A stretch of 64,000 nucleotides of DNA from an uncultured Phascolarctobacterium sp. (lineage in GTDB: Bacteria > Bacillota > Negativicutes > Acidaminococcales > Acidaminococcaceae), in contig CASFJU010000003.1 of assembly GCA_949295115.1 (NCBI GenBank), positions 1 through 64,000 of the forward strand, given 5' to 3'. The translations under genes and the position numbers were made by a program. Below, piece after piece: positions 1 to 8,185 of this stretch (within the stretch, counting starts at the first letter, position 1; each line of letters begins with the position of its first letter). Below the pieces are notes generated by a model. The model was not told where the DNA came from, did not search any database, and saw only the letters and a list, made by a program, of their open reading frames with translations.

Positions 1-101
1 GCATCGGCCTTATCGCTGCCGCCGCAGCCGCTGGCCGCAAAACAAAGCATTGCCGCAGCGCCCAGTGCCAGTAATTTTTTCGTCAGTTTTTTGCTAAACA
101 T
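1..101 (-). CDS. Lipoprotein, N-terminal fragment
   Basis: Only the first 33 codons lie in the window; the gene runs off the left edge. The ATG (complement of 99-101) opens a signal peptide: MFSKKLTKK positive region, a hydrophobic stretch (LLALGAAAMLCF), then the lipobox-like ASGC followed by GGSDKADA. This is typical of a solute-binding lipoprotein of an ABC importer, but the mature domain is not visible, so the substrate is unknown. It lies downstream of and in the same direction as two CE4 deacetylase genes, with a 45-bp gap, so it is probably co-transcribed with them. Confidence 0.7.
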   Translation of the reverse strand, partial: MFSKKLTKKLLALGAAAMLCFAASGCGGSDKAD

Positions 102-146
102 AATTAAAACCCCTCTCATCTTTTTTATAAAAAGGCTTACGCCTGA

Positions 147-968
147 TTACGCATATTCCGTAAAGCCGTTCTGCGCCAGAAACCAGCGCGCGGCCTGTTC
201 GTCGGTGCAAATCCAAGCGCCGTTGTCCTTCGCGTAGCGGATAAAATCGCGCAGGGCGCGCACATAACCCGGACGCCCGATAAACTGCGGGTGCATTACA
301 AAGTTCATCATGCGCCCTTCGTCCGCCAGTCCGTCAAATTCTTCCATCCAGATGGCGGTCATCTCACGCCCGCTGCGCAGGTAGTGGTGTTCCGGCGCCT
401 GAATGGTGTACATGTCGTAGCTGGTGTCGTCCACAATGCCGTCCTTCGGCAGCTCCACAATCGGCACGGTTTTGCCGTTGATTTTATGCAGGAACGGCCC
501 GTCGTTATCGCGCCAGTTGGAGGAATAAATATACCCTCTGTCCAGCCATAGCTGAAGGTGGAAGTCATACACATAGCCGTCCGGCGCGCGGTTGCCAATG
601 GGGCGTTTGCCGATTAAGCCGGTAAAAATACCTTCAACCTTTTCCATCAGCGCGTTTTCTTTTTCGTAGGTGTCGTAAACCTCGTGCAGGTAGCCGTGGT
701 AGGCAATTTCGTGCCCGCAGGCGGCAATGCACTTAATCACCTCGGGGTGGATTTCCGCCGTATAAGCGGTGGTAAAAAAGGTAGCCTTTAAATTTTCTTC
801 TTCCAGCATCCGCAAAATGCGGGGCACGCCTTGTTTGACGGAGTAACGCCCGCGGCTTAAATTGGCGGGGTGCACCTTGTTGATGTCGTTGCGGGTCAGC
901 CACAGCGTTTCGGCGTCGATGTCGAACGACAGCATCAGCGCCAGGCGTTTGTTATTCGGCCACAGCAT
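147..968 (-). CDS. Polysaccharide deacetylase family protein (CE4/NodB fold)
   Basis: About 273 residues starting at MLWPNNKRLALML. The ATG at 968 follows a GGGGG-rich ribosome-binding site; the frame stays open further upstream, but that part overlaps the previous gene and reads as nonsense. CE4 hallmarks are SFDIDAE near residue 15 (catalytic/metal Asp), HEIAYHGYLH (metal His pair) and HPQFIGR near the C-terminus. The spacing resembles the cytosolic HpPgdA/PuuE-like CE4 branch rather than exported peptidoglycan deacetylases, and there is no signal peptide. It overlaps the upstream paralogue by 17 bp, so the two are translationally coupled. The substrate is not known; a small amide or amidine is as likely as a glycan. 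Confidence 0.8.
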   Translation of the reverse strand: MLWPNNKRLALMLSFDIDAETLWLTRNDINKVHPANLSRGRYSVKQGVPRILRMLEEENLKATFFTTAYTAEIHPEVIKCIAACGHEIAYHGYLHEVYDTYEKENALMEKVEGIFTGLIGKRPIGNRAPDGYVYDFHLQLWLDRGYIYSSNWRDNDGPFLHKINGKTVPIVELPKDGIVDDTSYDMYTIQAPEHHYLRSGREMTAIWMEEFDGLADEGRMMNFVMHPQFIGRPGYVRALRDFIRYAKDNGAWICTDEQAARWFLAQNGFTEYA

Positions 969-1818
969 TTTGGTACGCCCCCTTTCCGCTTTGCGCCAGC
1001 ACGTAGCGTGCAACTTCCTCGCAGCTTGCAATCCACGCGCCGTTCTGCCGCATGTACAGCACCAACTGCTCCAGCATGCGGATGCGGCTTGAGCGCCCAA
1101 TCAGCTGCGGGTGCAGTTTAAGGCACATAATTTTGTCGCCTTCGTTGGCCAGTTCATCAAAAGCGTCCTTCCAAAATTCGTAAACGTAAGCCGCCGGGTA
1201 GCTGCACGTAATGGTGTGCGCGTCGGCGTAGCTGAAGTAAAAGAACGAAAAATCGTCAAAGCCCGGCTCGGTCGGCAGTTCCACCACAGGCTGCACGCCC
1301 TCGTGGATATAAGCCCAGTCGCAGTCCTTTAAGGTGCTGCTGTATAAATAACCGCGTTTTTGCATCAGCTCCACGCCGTAAGTCTGCAAAGCATCCAGCG
1401 GGGCGCGGTGCCCGATGACTTTTTTGCCGCTGATGGCTTCAAGTATCGCCTCGGCCTTTGCCATATTGGCTTCTTCCTCCGCTTCGGGGATGCCGATGGT
1501 TGCGTCGTGCGCGTAACCGTGGTAAGCAAGTTCATGCCCTGCGGCGGCGATTTGTTTTACTTCGTCCGGGTAGCGTTCTGCCACAATGCCCGGTACAAAA
1601 AAGGTTGTTTTAATGTTCTGGCGCGCCAGCATGTCAAGGCAGCGCTTTAAGCCTTCGTGCGGACCATACTGCCCGCGCGAGATATCCGAAAAGCCCAGCG
1701 TTTTTTGCCCCGTTACGGAATAACGCAGGTATTCGGCGTCAAAATCAAAGGTCAGCAGCACGGCAATGCGCTTGCCTTGCGGCCATTTTATACCGTCACC
1801 GTTTTTTAAGGTGATCAA
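952..1818 (-). CDS. Polysaccharide deacetylase family protein (CE4/NodB fold)
   Basis: 288 residues. The start is TTG (MITLKNGDG), supported by AGGAGG nine bases upstream; no in-frame ATG fits better. Motifs: LTFDFDAEY (catalytic Asp region), HELAYHGYAHD (His pair) and HPQLIGR. It is clearly paralogous to the following gene and overlaps it, so the pair may form a heteromer or act on related substrates. No signal peptide, so the protein is probably cytoplasmic. It is the first gene of a three-gene minus-strand unit ending in a lipoprotein gene, suggesting an uptake-and-deacylation module; that role is inference. Confidence 0.8.
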   Translation of the reverse strand: MITLKNGDGIKWPQGKRIAVLLTFDFDAEYLRYSVTGQKTLGFSDISRGQYGPHEGLKRCLDMLARQNIKTTFFVPGIVAERYPDEVKQIAAAGHELAYHGYAHDATIGIPEAEEEANMAKAEAILEAISGKKVIGHRAPLDALQTYGVELMQKRGYLYSSTLKDCDWAYIHEGVQPVVELPTEPGFDDFSFFYFSYADAHTITCSYPAAYVYEFWKDAFDELANEGDKIMCLKLHPQLIGRSSRIRMLEQLVLYMRQNGAWIASCEEVARYVLAQSGKGAYQNAVAE

Positions 1819-2022
1819 TTTTGGTTGCCTCCTGTTACAGCGTGCATTTTAAAACCGTGCAGCTGTATTTTTATTAACGCTAAAATTATATCACAACGCG
1901 CTGTAATAAACAATTTATAATACGGCTGTTTATAAAAAATAAAACTGTTTTTTTATACATTTCAACGCCGCGCGCATTGTGCTATACTTATTATATAAAC
2001 TGTTTTGAAGGAGCGTCATATA

Positions 2023-2649
2023 ATGAAGGAAGTAATTTTATCGTGCCCGACACTGAAAAAGGAAATTCAGCACATCCTGGGCGAACATAAACTTGATACG
2101 CCGGTGTATTTTCTGCCGCGGCGGCTCCATGCCGACCCGAAGGAACTGGCGGAATATTTGCAGAACACCATCGACAGCTTTGATAATGTAGACAGAATTT
2201 TAATCTGCGTAAGCGGCTGCGGCGGCGGTACTGCCAAATTACGTGCAACAACGGCGGAACTTGTAATACCCAAAACGCGCGACTGCCTTGACCTTTTGCT
2301 GAGCGGCGATGATGTTAAAAGCATTAACCGCGCGCCGGGCGGCATTTTTATGACGGAAAGCTGGTGGGCGACGATGAAAGAGGGCGAGCTGAACCTTGAA
2401 AAGCAGATTGCCGCCAAAGGCAAAGAGGCGGGCGAGGCTTGGCTGCGCCAGATTTTTAAGGGCTTTGAGCATTTTTATATCATCGACACCGGCGTGTATG
2501 ACGTGGACGCTGTGGCAAAGGAAATGCAGCCGTTAATTGACGTGCTGGAGGGTACGGTGGAAGTCGTCCCCGGCAGGTGCGGGCTTTTGCGTAAGCTGCT
2601 TACGGGCGCTATTGATGAAAACTTCCGCGTTATTGCCAAAGAGGGCTGA
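2023..2649 (+). CDS. DUF1638 family protein
   Basis: 208 residues beginning MKEVILSCPTLKKEI; the ATG at 2023 has AAGGAG ten bases upstream, which is better than the TTG at 2005. Cysteine-containing motifs CPTLK (near residue 8) and VSGCGGGTAKL (about 65-75), plus GRCGLLRKLL near the C-terminus, match DUF1638, a family often found near corrinoid methyltransferases in anaerobes. No methyltransferase is nearby. A possible -10 (TATACT, 1983-1988) precedes it. Function unknown; the conserved Cys residues suggest a metal or corrinoid link, which is inference. Confidence 0.75.
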   Translation: MKEVILSCPTLKKEIQHILGEHKLDTPVYFLPRRLHADPKELAEYLQNTIDSFDNVDRILICVSGCGGGTAKLRATTAELVIPKTRDCLDLLLSGDDVKSINRAPGGIFMTESWWATMKEGELNLEKQIAAKGKEAGEAWLRQIFKGFEHFYIIDTGVYDVDAVAKEMQPLIDVLEGTVEVVPGRCGLLRKLLTGAIDENFRVIAKEG

Positions 2650-2749
2650 TTTGCGCGGCACAGCGGGCGTTTTGTTTGCTTTTTTACAGTTATTATTGTA
2701 AAATTAAAGGATAAAGAAACGTAAATTTTTTTACAGGAGGACGAGCCGT

Positions 2750-4293
2750 ATGAAAACCGACAACCAGGAAATGATTTTAGTTATTGACTTCGGCGGTCAG
2801 TACAACCAGCTGATTGCGCGCCGCGTAAGGGAAAGCGGTGTTTACTGCGAAATTATGTCTTACAGGCAGAGCCTTGATAAAATAAAAGCCAAAAACCCCA
2901 AAGGCATTATCTTTACCGGCGGGCCTAACAGTGCTTACCTTGAGGATTCGCCCACTATCAGCGCGGAAATTTACGAACTGGGCGTGCCTGTACTTGGCAT
3001 CTGCTACGGCAGCCAGCTGATGATGCACATGCTGGGCGGCCATGTCTGCAAAGCGCCGGAGCGCGAATACGGCAAAACGCTGGTTGATTTTGATACGGAA
3101 AGCCTGCTGTTTAAGGGCATCCCGGCACAGAATGTTTGCTGGATGAGCCATAACGATTATATTGAAACCGCCGCGCCCGGCTTTAAAATTACGGCGCACA
3201 CCCCCAACTGCCCGGTAGCGGCGGCAGAGGACGCAAGCCGCGGTTTGTACTGCGTGCAGTTCCACCCCGAAGTGCTGCACACCGACAACGGTACCAAAAT
3301 GCTGAGCAACTTTGTTTATAACGTGTGCGGCTGCGCCGGAACGTGGAAAATGGACAGCTTTGTTGAAGAAACGGTGCAGGAGCTGAAAGAAAAAATCGGC
3401 GACGGCAAAGTGCTGTGCGCTTTAAGCGGCGGCGTGGACAGCAGCGTCTGCGCGGCAATGCTGGCCAAAGCCATCGGCAAGCAGCTTACCTGCGTATTTG
3501 TCTTCTGCGCAAAAACGAACGCGAAGAAGTTTGCAGCGTATTCGGCGAAGGCGGCCAGTTTGATATTAACTTTATCTGCGTGGACGCGCGCGAACGCTTT
3601 TACGGCAAGCTGGCAGGCGTAACCGCGCCGGAAGGCAAACGTAAAATCATCGGCGAAGAATTTATCCGCGTGTTTGAAGAAGTAGCCAAACAAATCGGCG
3701 CCGTCGATTATCTGGCACAGGGCACCATTTACCCGGACGTTGTTGAAAGCGGACTCGGCGGCGAATCGGCAACGATTAAGAGCCACCACAACGTAGGCGG
3801 ACTGCCCGACTTTGTAGATTTTAAAGAAATTGTTGAACCTTTGCGTGACCTGTTTAAGGATGAGGTTCGCCAGGCAGGGCGCGAGCTTGGACTTCCGGAA
3901 TATCTGGTAACGCGCCAGCCGTTCCCGGGACCGGGCCTAGCCATCCGCATTATCGGCGACGTAACGGCAGAGAAGGTTGCCATTGTGCAGGACGCCGATT
4001 ATATTTACCGCGAAGAAGTTGACAAACTGCCGCTGGCGCAGCGCCCCAGCCAGTATTTTGCAGCGCTGACCAATATGCGCAGTGTCGGCGTAATGGGCGA
4101 CGAACGTACTTACGATTATGCCATTGCCCTGCGTGCCGTAACCACCACCGACTTTATGACGGCCGAAGTAACCATGCTGCCGCCAGAAACCATCACCACC
4201 GCAGCCAACAGAATAGTAAACGAAGTAAAACACATCAACCGCGTGCTGTTTGACTACACAACCAAACCGCCCGCAACGATAGAGTTTGAGTGA
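2750..4293 (+). pseudogene. guaA: GMP synthase (glutamine-hydrolysing), interrupted by a ~10-nt deletion
   Basis: Two overlapping frames together give a nearly complete GMP synthase, which aminates XMP to GMP. The first (ATG 2750, AGGAGG site) carries the class I glutaminase: GICYGSQ with the nucleophile Cys, FHPE with the catalytic His, then the PP-loop SGGVDSS. The second frame resumes at LLRKNEREE (about 3502) and runs through [20 protein letters not shown] and the C-terminal dimerisation domain ending [10 protein letters not shown]. Between them the usual VDHGLLRK is reduced to V-LLRK: about 10 nt are missing at 3500-3502, so the frame changes and three to four residues are lost. Frameshifting alone cannot restore the missing residues. 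It may be a real null allele or an assembly error. Confidence 0.88.
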
Positions 4294-4380
4294 TTGCTTA
4301 CTTACTGGTCAGTTAGTTAACGTAGTAGTACAATAATTATGTAAAAGCGATAAGCGGAGTTCTTTTGAACACGCAAAAAA

Positions 4381-4426
4381 GCAATACAAAAACCCAAGAG
4401 TGGCAGCTCTTGGGTTTTTGTATTGC
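4381..4426 (+). terminator. Long-stem terminator after guaA
   Basis: A perfect 20-bp inverted repeat (4381-4400 against 4407-4426) with a 6-base loop TGGCAG. The stem contains A- and T-tracts, so it can act as an intrinsic terminator in either direction. It marks the left boundary of the AT-rich island. The preceding 4294-4380 shows no gene. Confidence 0.8.
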
Positions 4427-4461
4427 CATTATTTTGCTTAATTATATGTGCGTAAAGTATA

Positions 4462-4490
4462 TTGTATAGTTATGAAAAATTGTGTAAAAT
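4462..4490 (+). promoter_or_regulatory. Candidate promoter for mrr
   Basis: TTGTAT (4462-4467), 17-base spacer, TAAAAT (4485-4490), in AT-rich DNA about 110 bases ahead of the mrr start. In such AT-rich sequence chance matches are common, so this is tentative. Confidence 0.4.
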
Positions 4491-4601
4491 AAAGTAAATA
4501 GTTTAAGCAGATTTATTTTAGTAAATTTTAAAACTAGAAAGCATATGTTGTTAAATTCATTTTTTCATTATAACTAAAGCATTTTGCAAGGGAGACAAAA
4601 A

Positions 4602-5513
4602 ATGACTGTACCTAAATATTTTGAAATGCATAAACCGTTCTTAGAATTTTTAAAAGATGGAAATCCGCATACATTAAAAGAATTAAAGCTTTTAATAAGC
4701 CAATATTTTCATTTGAAAGATGAAGATTTAACTGAAATGTTACCGAGTGGACGCCAAACTTATTTTACTAATAGACTGGGGTGGGCAAGTACATATTTAA
4801 AAAAGGCTGGTTTAATAACAAGCCCATCCAAGGCAACTTTTGTTATAACCGATGAAGGACGCAAAGTGTTAGCTGAAAATGTAGCTGTTATTGATGCGAA
4901 TTATTTGATGAAGTTTCCTTCTTTTAGAAAATTTCAAAATGTTGATACAGATAATATTCAATCAGTTCAACCAAAAGAAATCAATGATGATGAAACACCG
5001 GATGATGCATTTGAAGATGCTTTCAGAAAAATAAATAAAAGTTTATCTGATGATTTGTTATCAGAAATAATGAAGTTAACACCGGAAGCTTTTGAAAAAA
5101 TGGTTCTGGATTTGATGCGTAAAATGGGATATGGTACTTTTGAAAATGCTGCTCATACAACTGCGGTGACAGGTGACGAAGGTATTGATGGAATAATAAT
5201 GGAGGATAAGCTTGGGTTTGATTTAATTTACATACAAGCTAAAAGATGGGGAGAAGATCATACGGTAGGTCGTCCTGAGGTACAAGCTTTTGTCGGGGCT
5301 ATTGCAGGTAAAGGTGGAAAAGGGTTATTCGTAACTACATCTAAATTTAGTAAACAAGCTGTTGAGTATGCTAAAAACCAACATATTATTTTGTTGGATG
5401 GTGAAAAACTTACAAACTTTATGATTGAACACAATTTTGGTGTTTCAACAAAGAAAGTATTTGAAATAAAAGTAATTGACAGTGATGTATTTAATGATTA
5501 TAAGGATGAATAA
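4602..5513 (+). CDS. mrr: Mrr-type restriction endonuclease (type IV, modification-dependent)
   Basis: 303 residues, the size of E. coli Mrr; ATG at 4602 with GGGAG ten bases upstream. The N-terminal winged-helix (Mrr_N) domain covers about 1-95 (FLKDGNPHTLKELK, then YLKKAGLI), and the C-terminal Mrr_cat PD-(D/E)xK-like domain about 155-275, with GDEGIDGII (catalytic Asp), YIQAKRW (Q-x-K) and VGRPEVQAFVGA. The family cleaves DNA carrying methylated adenine or cytosine. It is much more AT-rich than flanking housekeeping genes, which suggests transfer. It is followed by its own terminator, so it is a separate unit from the methylase operon that comes next. Confidence 0.92.
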   Translation: MTVPKYFEMHKPFLEFLKDGNPHTLKELKLLISQYFHLKDEDLTEMLPSGRQTYFTNRLGWASTYLKKAGLITSPSKATFVITDEGRKVLAENVAVIDANYLMKFPSFRKFQNVDTDNIQSVQPKEINDDETPDDAFEDAFRKINKSLSDDLLSEIMKLTPEAFEKMVLDLMRKMGYGTFENAAHTTAVTGDEGIDGIIMEDKLGFDLIYIQAKRWGEDHTVGRPEVQAFVGAIAGKGGKGLFVTTSKFSKQAVEYAKNQHIILLDGEKLTNFMIEHNFGVSTKKVFEIKVIDSDVFNDYKDE

Positions 5514-5549
5514 ATATAGTATACAAAAACTGATAAATTATTAATTTGC

Positions 5550-5583
5550 AAAAAGATTTGGCGTTATTGCGTCAAATCTTTTT
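5550..5583 (+). terminator. Intrinsic terminator after mrr
   Basis: Stem AAAAAGATTTGGCG (5550-5563) pairs with CGTCAAATCTTTTT (5570-5583) around a TTATTG loop, followed by T-rich sequence. Confidence 0.8.
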
Positions 5584-5668
5584 ATTTCTTTTGTATGTTT
5601 AAGATTGTTATTATTGTTTAATTCTAATATAATAATATAGACATAAGATTTTTTGTTTGGAGGAAAAC

Positions 5669-7426
5669 ATGCACCCGTTTTTAAAGTGGGCTGGTGGCAA
5701 AACACAGCTTTTAGATGAAATAAGAAAATACTATCCTTTCATCACTAAAAACATTACTAAATATGCTGAACCATTCATTGGCAGCGGTGCTGTTTTGTTT
5801 GATGTTCTTTCGCATTATACGCTGAAAGAAATATATATAAGCGATGTTAACAGAGAGTTAATCAACACCTATACGATTATTCGCAATAATATCAATGAAC
5901 TTGTAGAGTTATTGACAAAATATCAAAAAAAGTATTGGGGAATGAATTCATCTGAACAAAAAGAATATTATTTAAAACAACGAGACAGGTTTAATAATCT
6001 GAAAATAAACGGAAATACAAACGAAAATATCGAAAAAGCTGCATTAATGATCTTTTTAAATCGAACTTGTTTTAATGGACTTTATCGTGTTAATACCAAA
6101 GGCTTGTTTAATGTCCCGATAGGTTCTTATAAAAAACCTTTAATATGTGATGAGGAAAATTTAAGAGTAATATCAGAAAAATTACAAAATGTAAACATTA
6201 TATGCGGAGACTATAAATCATCGGCAGATTTTATTGATCAAAATACTTTTGTGTATTTTGATCCTCCGTATCGTCCAATTACTGAAACGGCTAATTTTAC
6301 TTCATATACGGAAAATATATTTGGAGATCAAGAACAAATTAAACTGGCTGAATTTGTTAAAAAAATTACGGGTAAAGGTGCGTTAATTCTTATTAGTAAT
6401 TCAGATCCCAAAAACACCAATATCAACGATACTTTTTTTGATAACCTTTACAAAGACTACGATATAAAGAGAGTAGAAGCTAATCGTATGATAAATTGTA
6501 ACGGTGAAGCACGCGGAAAAATTAATGAATTACTGATTTCAAATTTTAAAGGAGAAATGGGAATGGAAAACAGAGATTTTATTGTATGGTTAGCACATTT
6601 TAAAAAGAGCATTGCTAATTATGAATATTATACAGATTTCAAAAAAGTTTATCATAACGTTAATGAAATGAAAGTAGAATTAAATATTTTAAATTCCTTG
6701 ATTGGTTCTAAAAGCATAGAAGAAGATTTTGAAAATTTATTGTCTAAATATCCTGATGTTTTAAAATGTATACCAATTCTTTTGGCCGTACGTTCAAATG
6801 AAATTGATGCTATTGATGAAGAGGGTTCTTTTACTTATAATTTTGACGAGCCTAATCTTACAATAGAACAATATAAAAAATTTATGCGCAAGACAGGCTT
6901 GTTTGATTTAATTCAAAATCATATAATTAACAATCTTGTCGATTATGTTACAGGTGTAGAAACAGGCCTGGATTCCAATGGACGCAAAAATCGCGGCGGC
7001 CATTTAATGGAAAATTTAGTAGAAAGTTTTATTAAAAAAGCCGGTTTTATTAAAGACCAAACCTATTTTAAAGAAATGTATATCAGCCAAATTACTCAAA
7101 AATGGGGTATAGATTTATCTGCTATTTCTAATCAAGGCAAAATGGAAAAACGTTTTGATTTTGTCATAAAAACCGACAATATGATTTATGGTATTGAAAC
7201 GAACTTTTACAGCAGCGGCGGCAGCAAGTTAAATGAAACTGCCCGTAGTTATAAAACTCTTGCGTTAGAAACAGATACCATAAATGGTTTTACCTTTGTC
7301 TGGTTTACTGATGGCAAAGGCTGGAAAAGTGCCAGAAACAATCTTGAAGAAACCTTTGATGTCATGAAACATATCTACAATATTAACGATATGGAAAATG
7401 GCATAATTACAGAGGTTTTTAAATAA
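5669..7426 (+). CDS. Dam-type adenine methylase fused to a DpnII-type restriction endonuclease
   Basis: 585 residues; ATG at 5669 (MHPFLKWAGGK) with GGAGG upstream. Residues 1 to about 295 are a complete Dam/DpnM-family N6-adenine methyltransferase: WAGGK, PFIGSG (SAM-binding, 35-40), DPPY (198-201), INELLISNF at the usual C-terminus. From Met299 (MENRDFIVWLAHFKKS) the protein is a full DpnII-type endonuclease of about 287 residues, near the size of the free-standing enzyme, with FDFVIK and YGIETNF as likely PD-(D/E)xK-type active-site parts. In known DpnII systems these are separate genes and the site is GATC; the same specificity is inferred. The join keeps a ribosome-binding site and start codon for the nuclease, and losing one T from a T5 run ahead of an ancestral TAA would explain the fusion. 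Confidence 0.88.
   Translation: MHPFLKWAGGKTQLLDEIRKYYPFITKNITKYAEPFIGSGAVLFDVLSHYTLKEIYISDVNRELINTYTIIRNNINELVELLTKYQKKYWGMNSSEQKEYYLKQRDRFNNLKINGNTNENIEKAALMIFLNRTCFNGLYRVNTKGLFNVPIGSYKKPLICDEENLRVISEKLQNVNIICGDYKSSADFIDQNTFVYFDPPYRPITETANFTSYTENIFGDQEQIKLAEFVKKITGKGALILISNSDPKNTNINDTFFDNLYKDYDIKRVEANRMINCNGEARGKINELLISNFKGEMGMENRDFIVWLAHFKKSIANYEYYTDFKKVYHNVNEMKVELNILNSLIGSKSIEEDFENLLSKYPDVLKCIPILLAVRSNEIDAIDEEGSFTYNFDEPNLTIEQYKKFMRKTGLFDLIQNHIINNLVDYVTGVETGLDSNGRKNRGGHLMENLVESFIKKAGFIKDQTYFKEMYISQITQKWGIDLSAISNQGKMEKRFDFVIKTDNMIYGIETNFYSSGGSKLNETARSYKTLALETDTINGFTFVWFTDGKGWKSARNNLEETFDVMKHIYNINDMENGIITEVFK
6548..6565 (+). promoter_or_regulatory. Internal ribosome-binding site and start codon at the methylase/endonuclease junction
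   Basis: AAAGGAG (6548-6554) lies eight bases before an in-frame ATG (6563-6565) that begins MENRDF, the expected N-terminus of a free-standing DpnII-type nuclease. A second in-frame ATG at 6557 is too close to the site. Translation starting here would give the nuclease alone. Confidence 0.65.
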
Positions 7427-8172
7427 TGGTCAAAAAAATAAATACGTGGCAGCCTGAAGATTTTGAACTGGAAATGACAACGCATTGGTCATTTCCAAAA
7501 CGAGGCAATTGGGCAACCCATGACGCAAAATGGCGTGGTAACTGGTCGCCTTATATACCGCGCAATATTTTGCTGCGCTATTCGCAGGAAAATGATTTAG
7601 TATTAGACCAGTTTGCCGGTGGTGGAACTACACTAGTAGAAGCAAAATTGTTGAAAAGAAATATTATAGGTGTTGACGTTAACGATTTTGCGCTTAACAG
7701 ATGTAAAGAAAAAACAAATTTTGAATATCCGGACGCAACAGGTAAGGTTTATATTCGAAAAGGGGATGCAAGACATTTAGATTTTATTCCAAATGACAGT
7801 ATTGATCTTATCTGTACTCATCCACCTTATGCCAACATTATAAAATATAGCGAAGATATAGAAGGTGATTTATCACTTTTAAAAGTGCCGGATTTTTTAG
7901 ATGAAATGAAAATGGTAGCTGATGAAAGCTACCGTGTTTTAAAAAAAGATAAATTTTGTGCGATACTTATGGGAGATACACGTCAAAAAGGGCATGTTAT
8001 ACCAATGAGTTTTAAGGTAATGGAAATTTTTCAAAATGCCGGGTTTAAATTAAAAGAAACTATAATAAAAGAACAACATAACTGTCGCGCAACAGGCTAT
8101 TGGAAAATTAACAGCGTAAAATACAATTTTTTGCTATTGGCTCACGAGTATTTGTTTGTGTTCAAGAAGTAA
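7426..8172 (+). CDS. DNA methyltransferase (N4-cytosine/N6-adenine type)
   Basis: 248 residues; the ATG overlaps the TAA of the fusion gene by one base (TAATG), so translation is coupled. SAM-binding motif DQFAGGGTTLVEAKLL lies at about 63-78, and the catalytic loop is THPPY near residue 135, a variant of D/S-PPY. GNWSPYIPRNIL precedes motif I. Its motif order differs from DpnA, the second methylase of classic DpnII operons, where DPPY comes first, so it is not a plain DpnA. It most likely protects the same or an overlapping site as a companion methylase; the target base cannot be settled from sequence. AT-rich like the rest of the island. Confidence 0.82.
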   Translation: MVKKINTWQPEDFELEMTTHWSFPKRGNWATHDAKWRGNWSPYIPRNILLRYSQENDLVLDQFAGGGTTLVEAKLLKRNIIGVDVNDFALNRCKEKTNFEYPDATGKVYIRKGDARHLDFIPNDSIDLICTHPPYANIIKYSEDIEGDLSLLKVPDFLDEMKMVADESYRVLKKDKFCAILMGDTRQKGHVIPMSFKVMEIFQNAGFKLKETIIKEQHNCRATGYWKINSVKYNFLLLAHEYLFVFKK

Positions 8173-8185
8173 GGAGGAGATGTTT

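Noticed and set aside
147-1100. Longer CE4 protein starting at 1100
   Set aside because: The first 44 residues overlap the upstream gene and are Cys/Trp/Arg-rich nonsense; ATG 968 has a ribosome site and begins the conserved domain.
2650-2749. Purine or guanine riboswitch ahead of guaA
   Set aside because: The 100-bp gap lacks the aptamer core and has no terminator-antiterminator pair.
3415-4293. A separate second gene encoding the GMP synthase C-terminal half
   Set aside because: Its first 29 codons are a shadow frame of the PP-loop region, there is no ribosome site, and the homology joins exactly at the deletion point.
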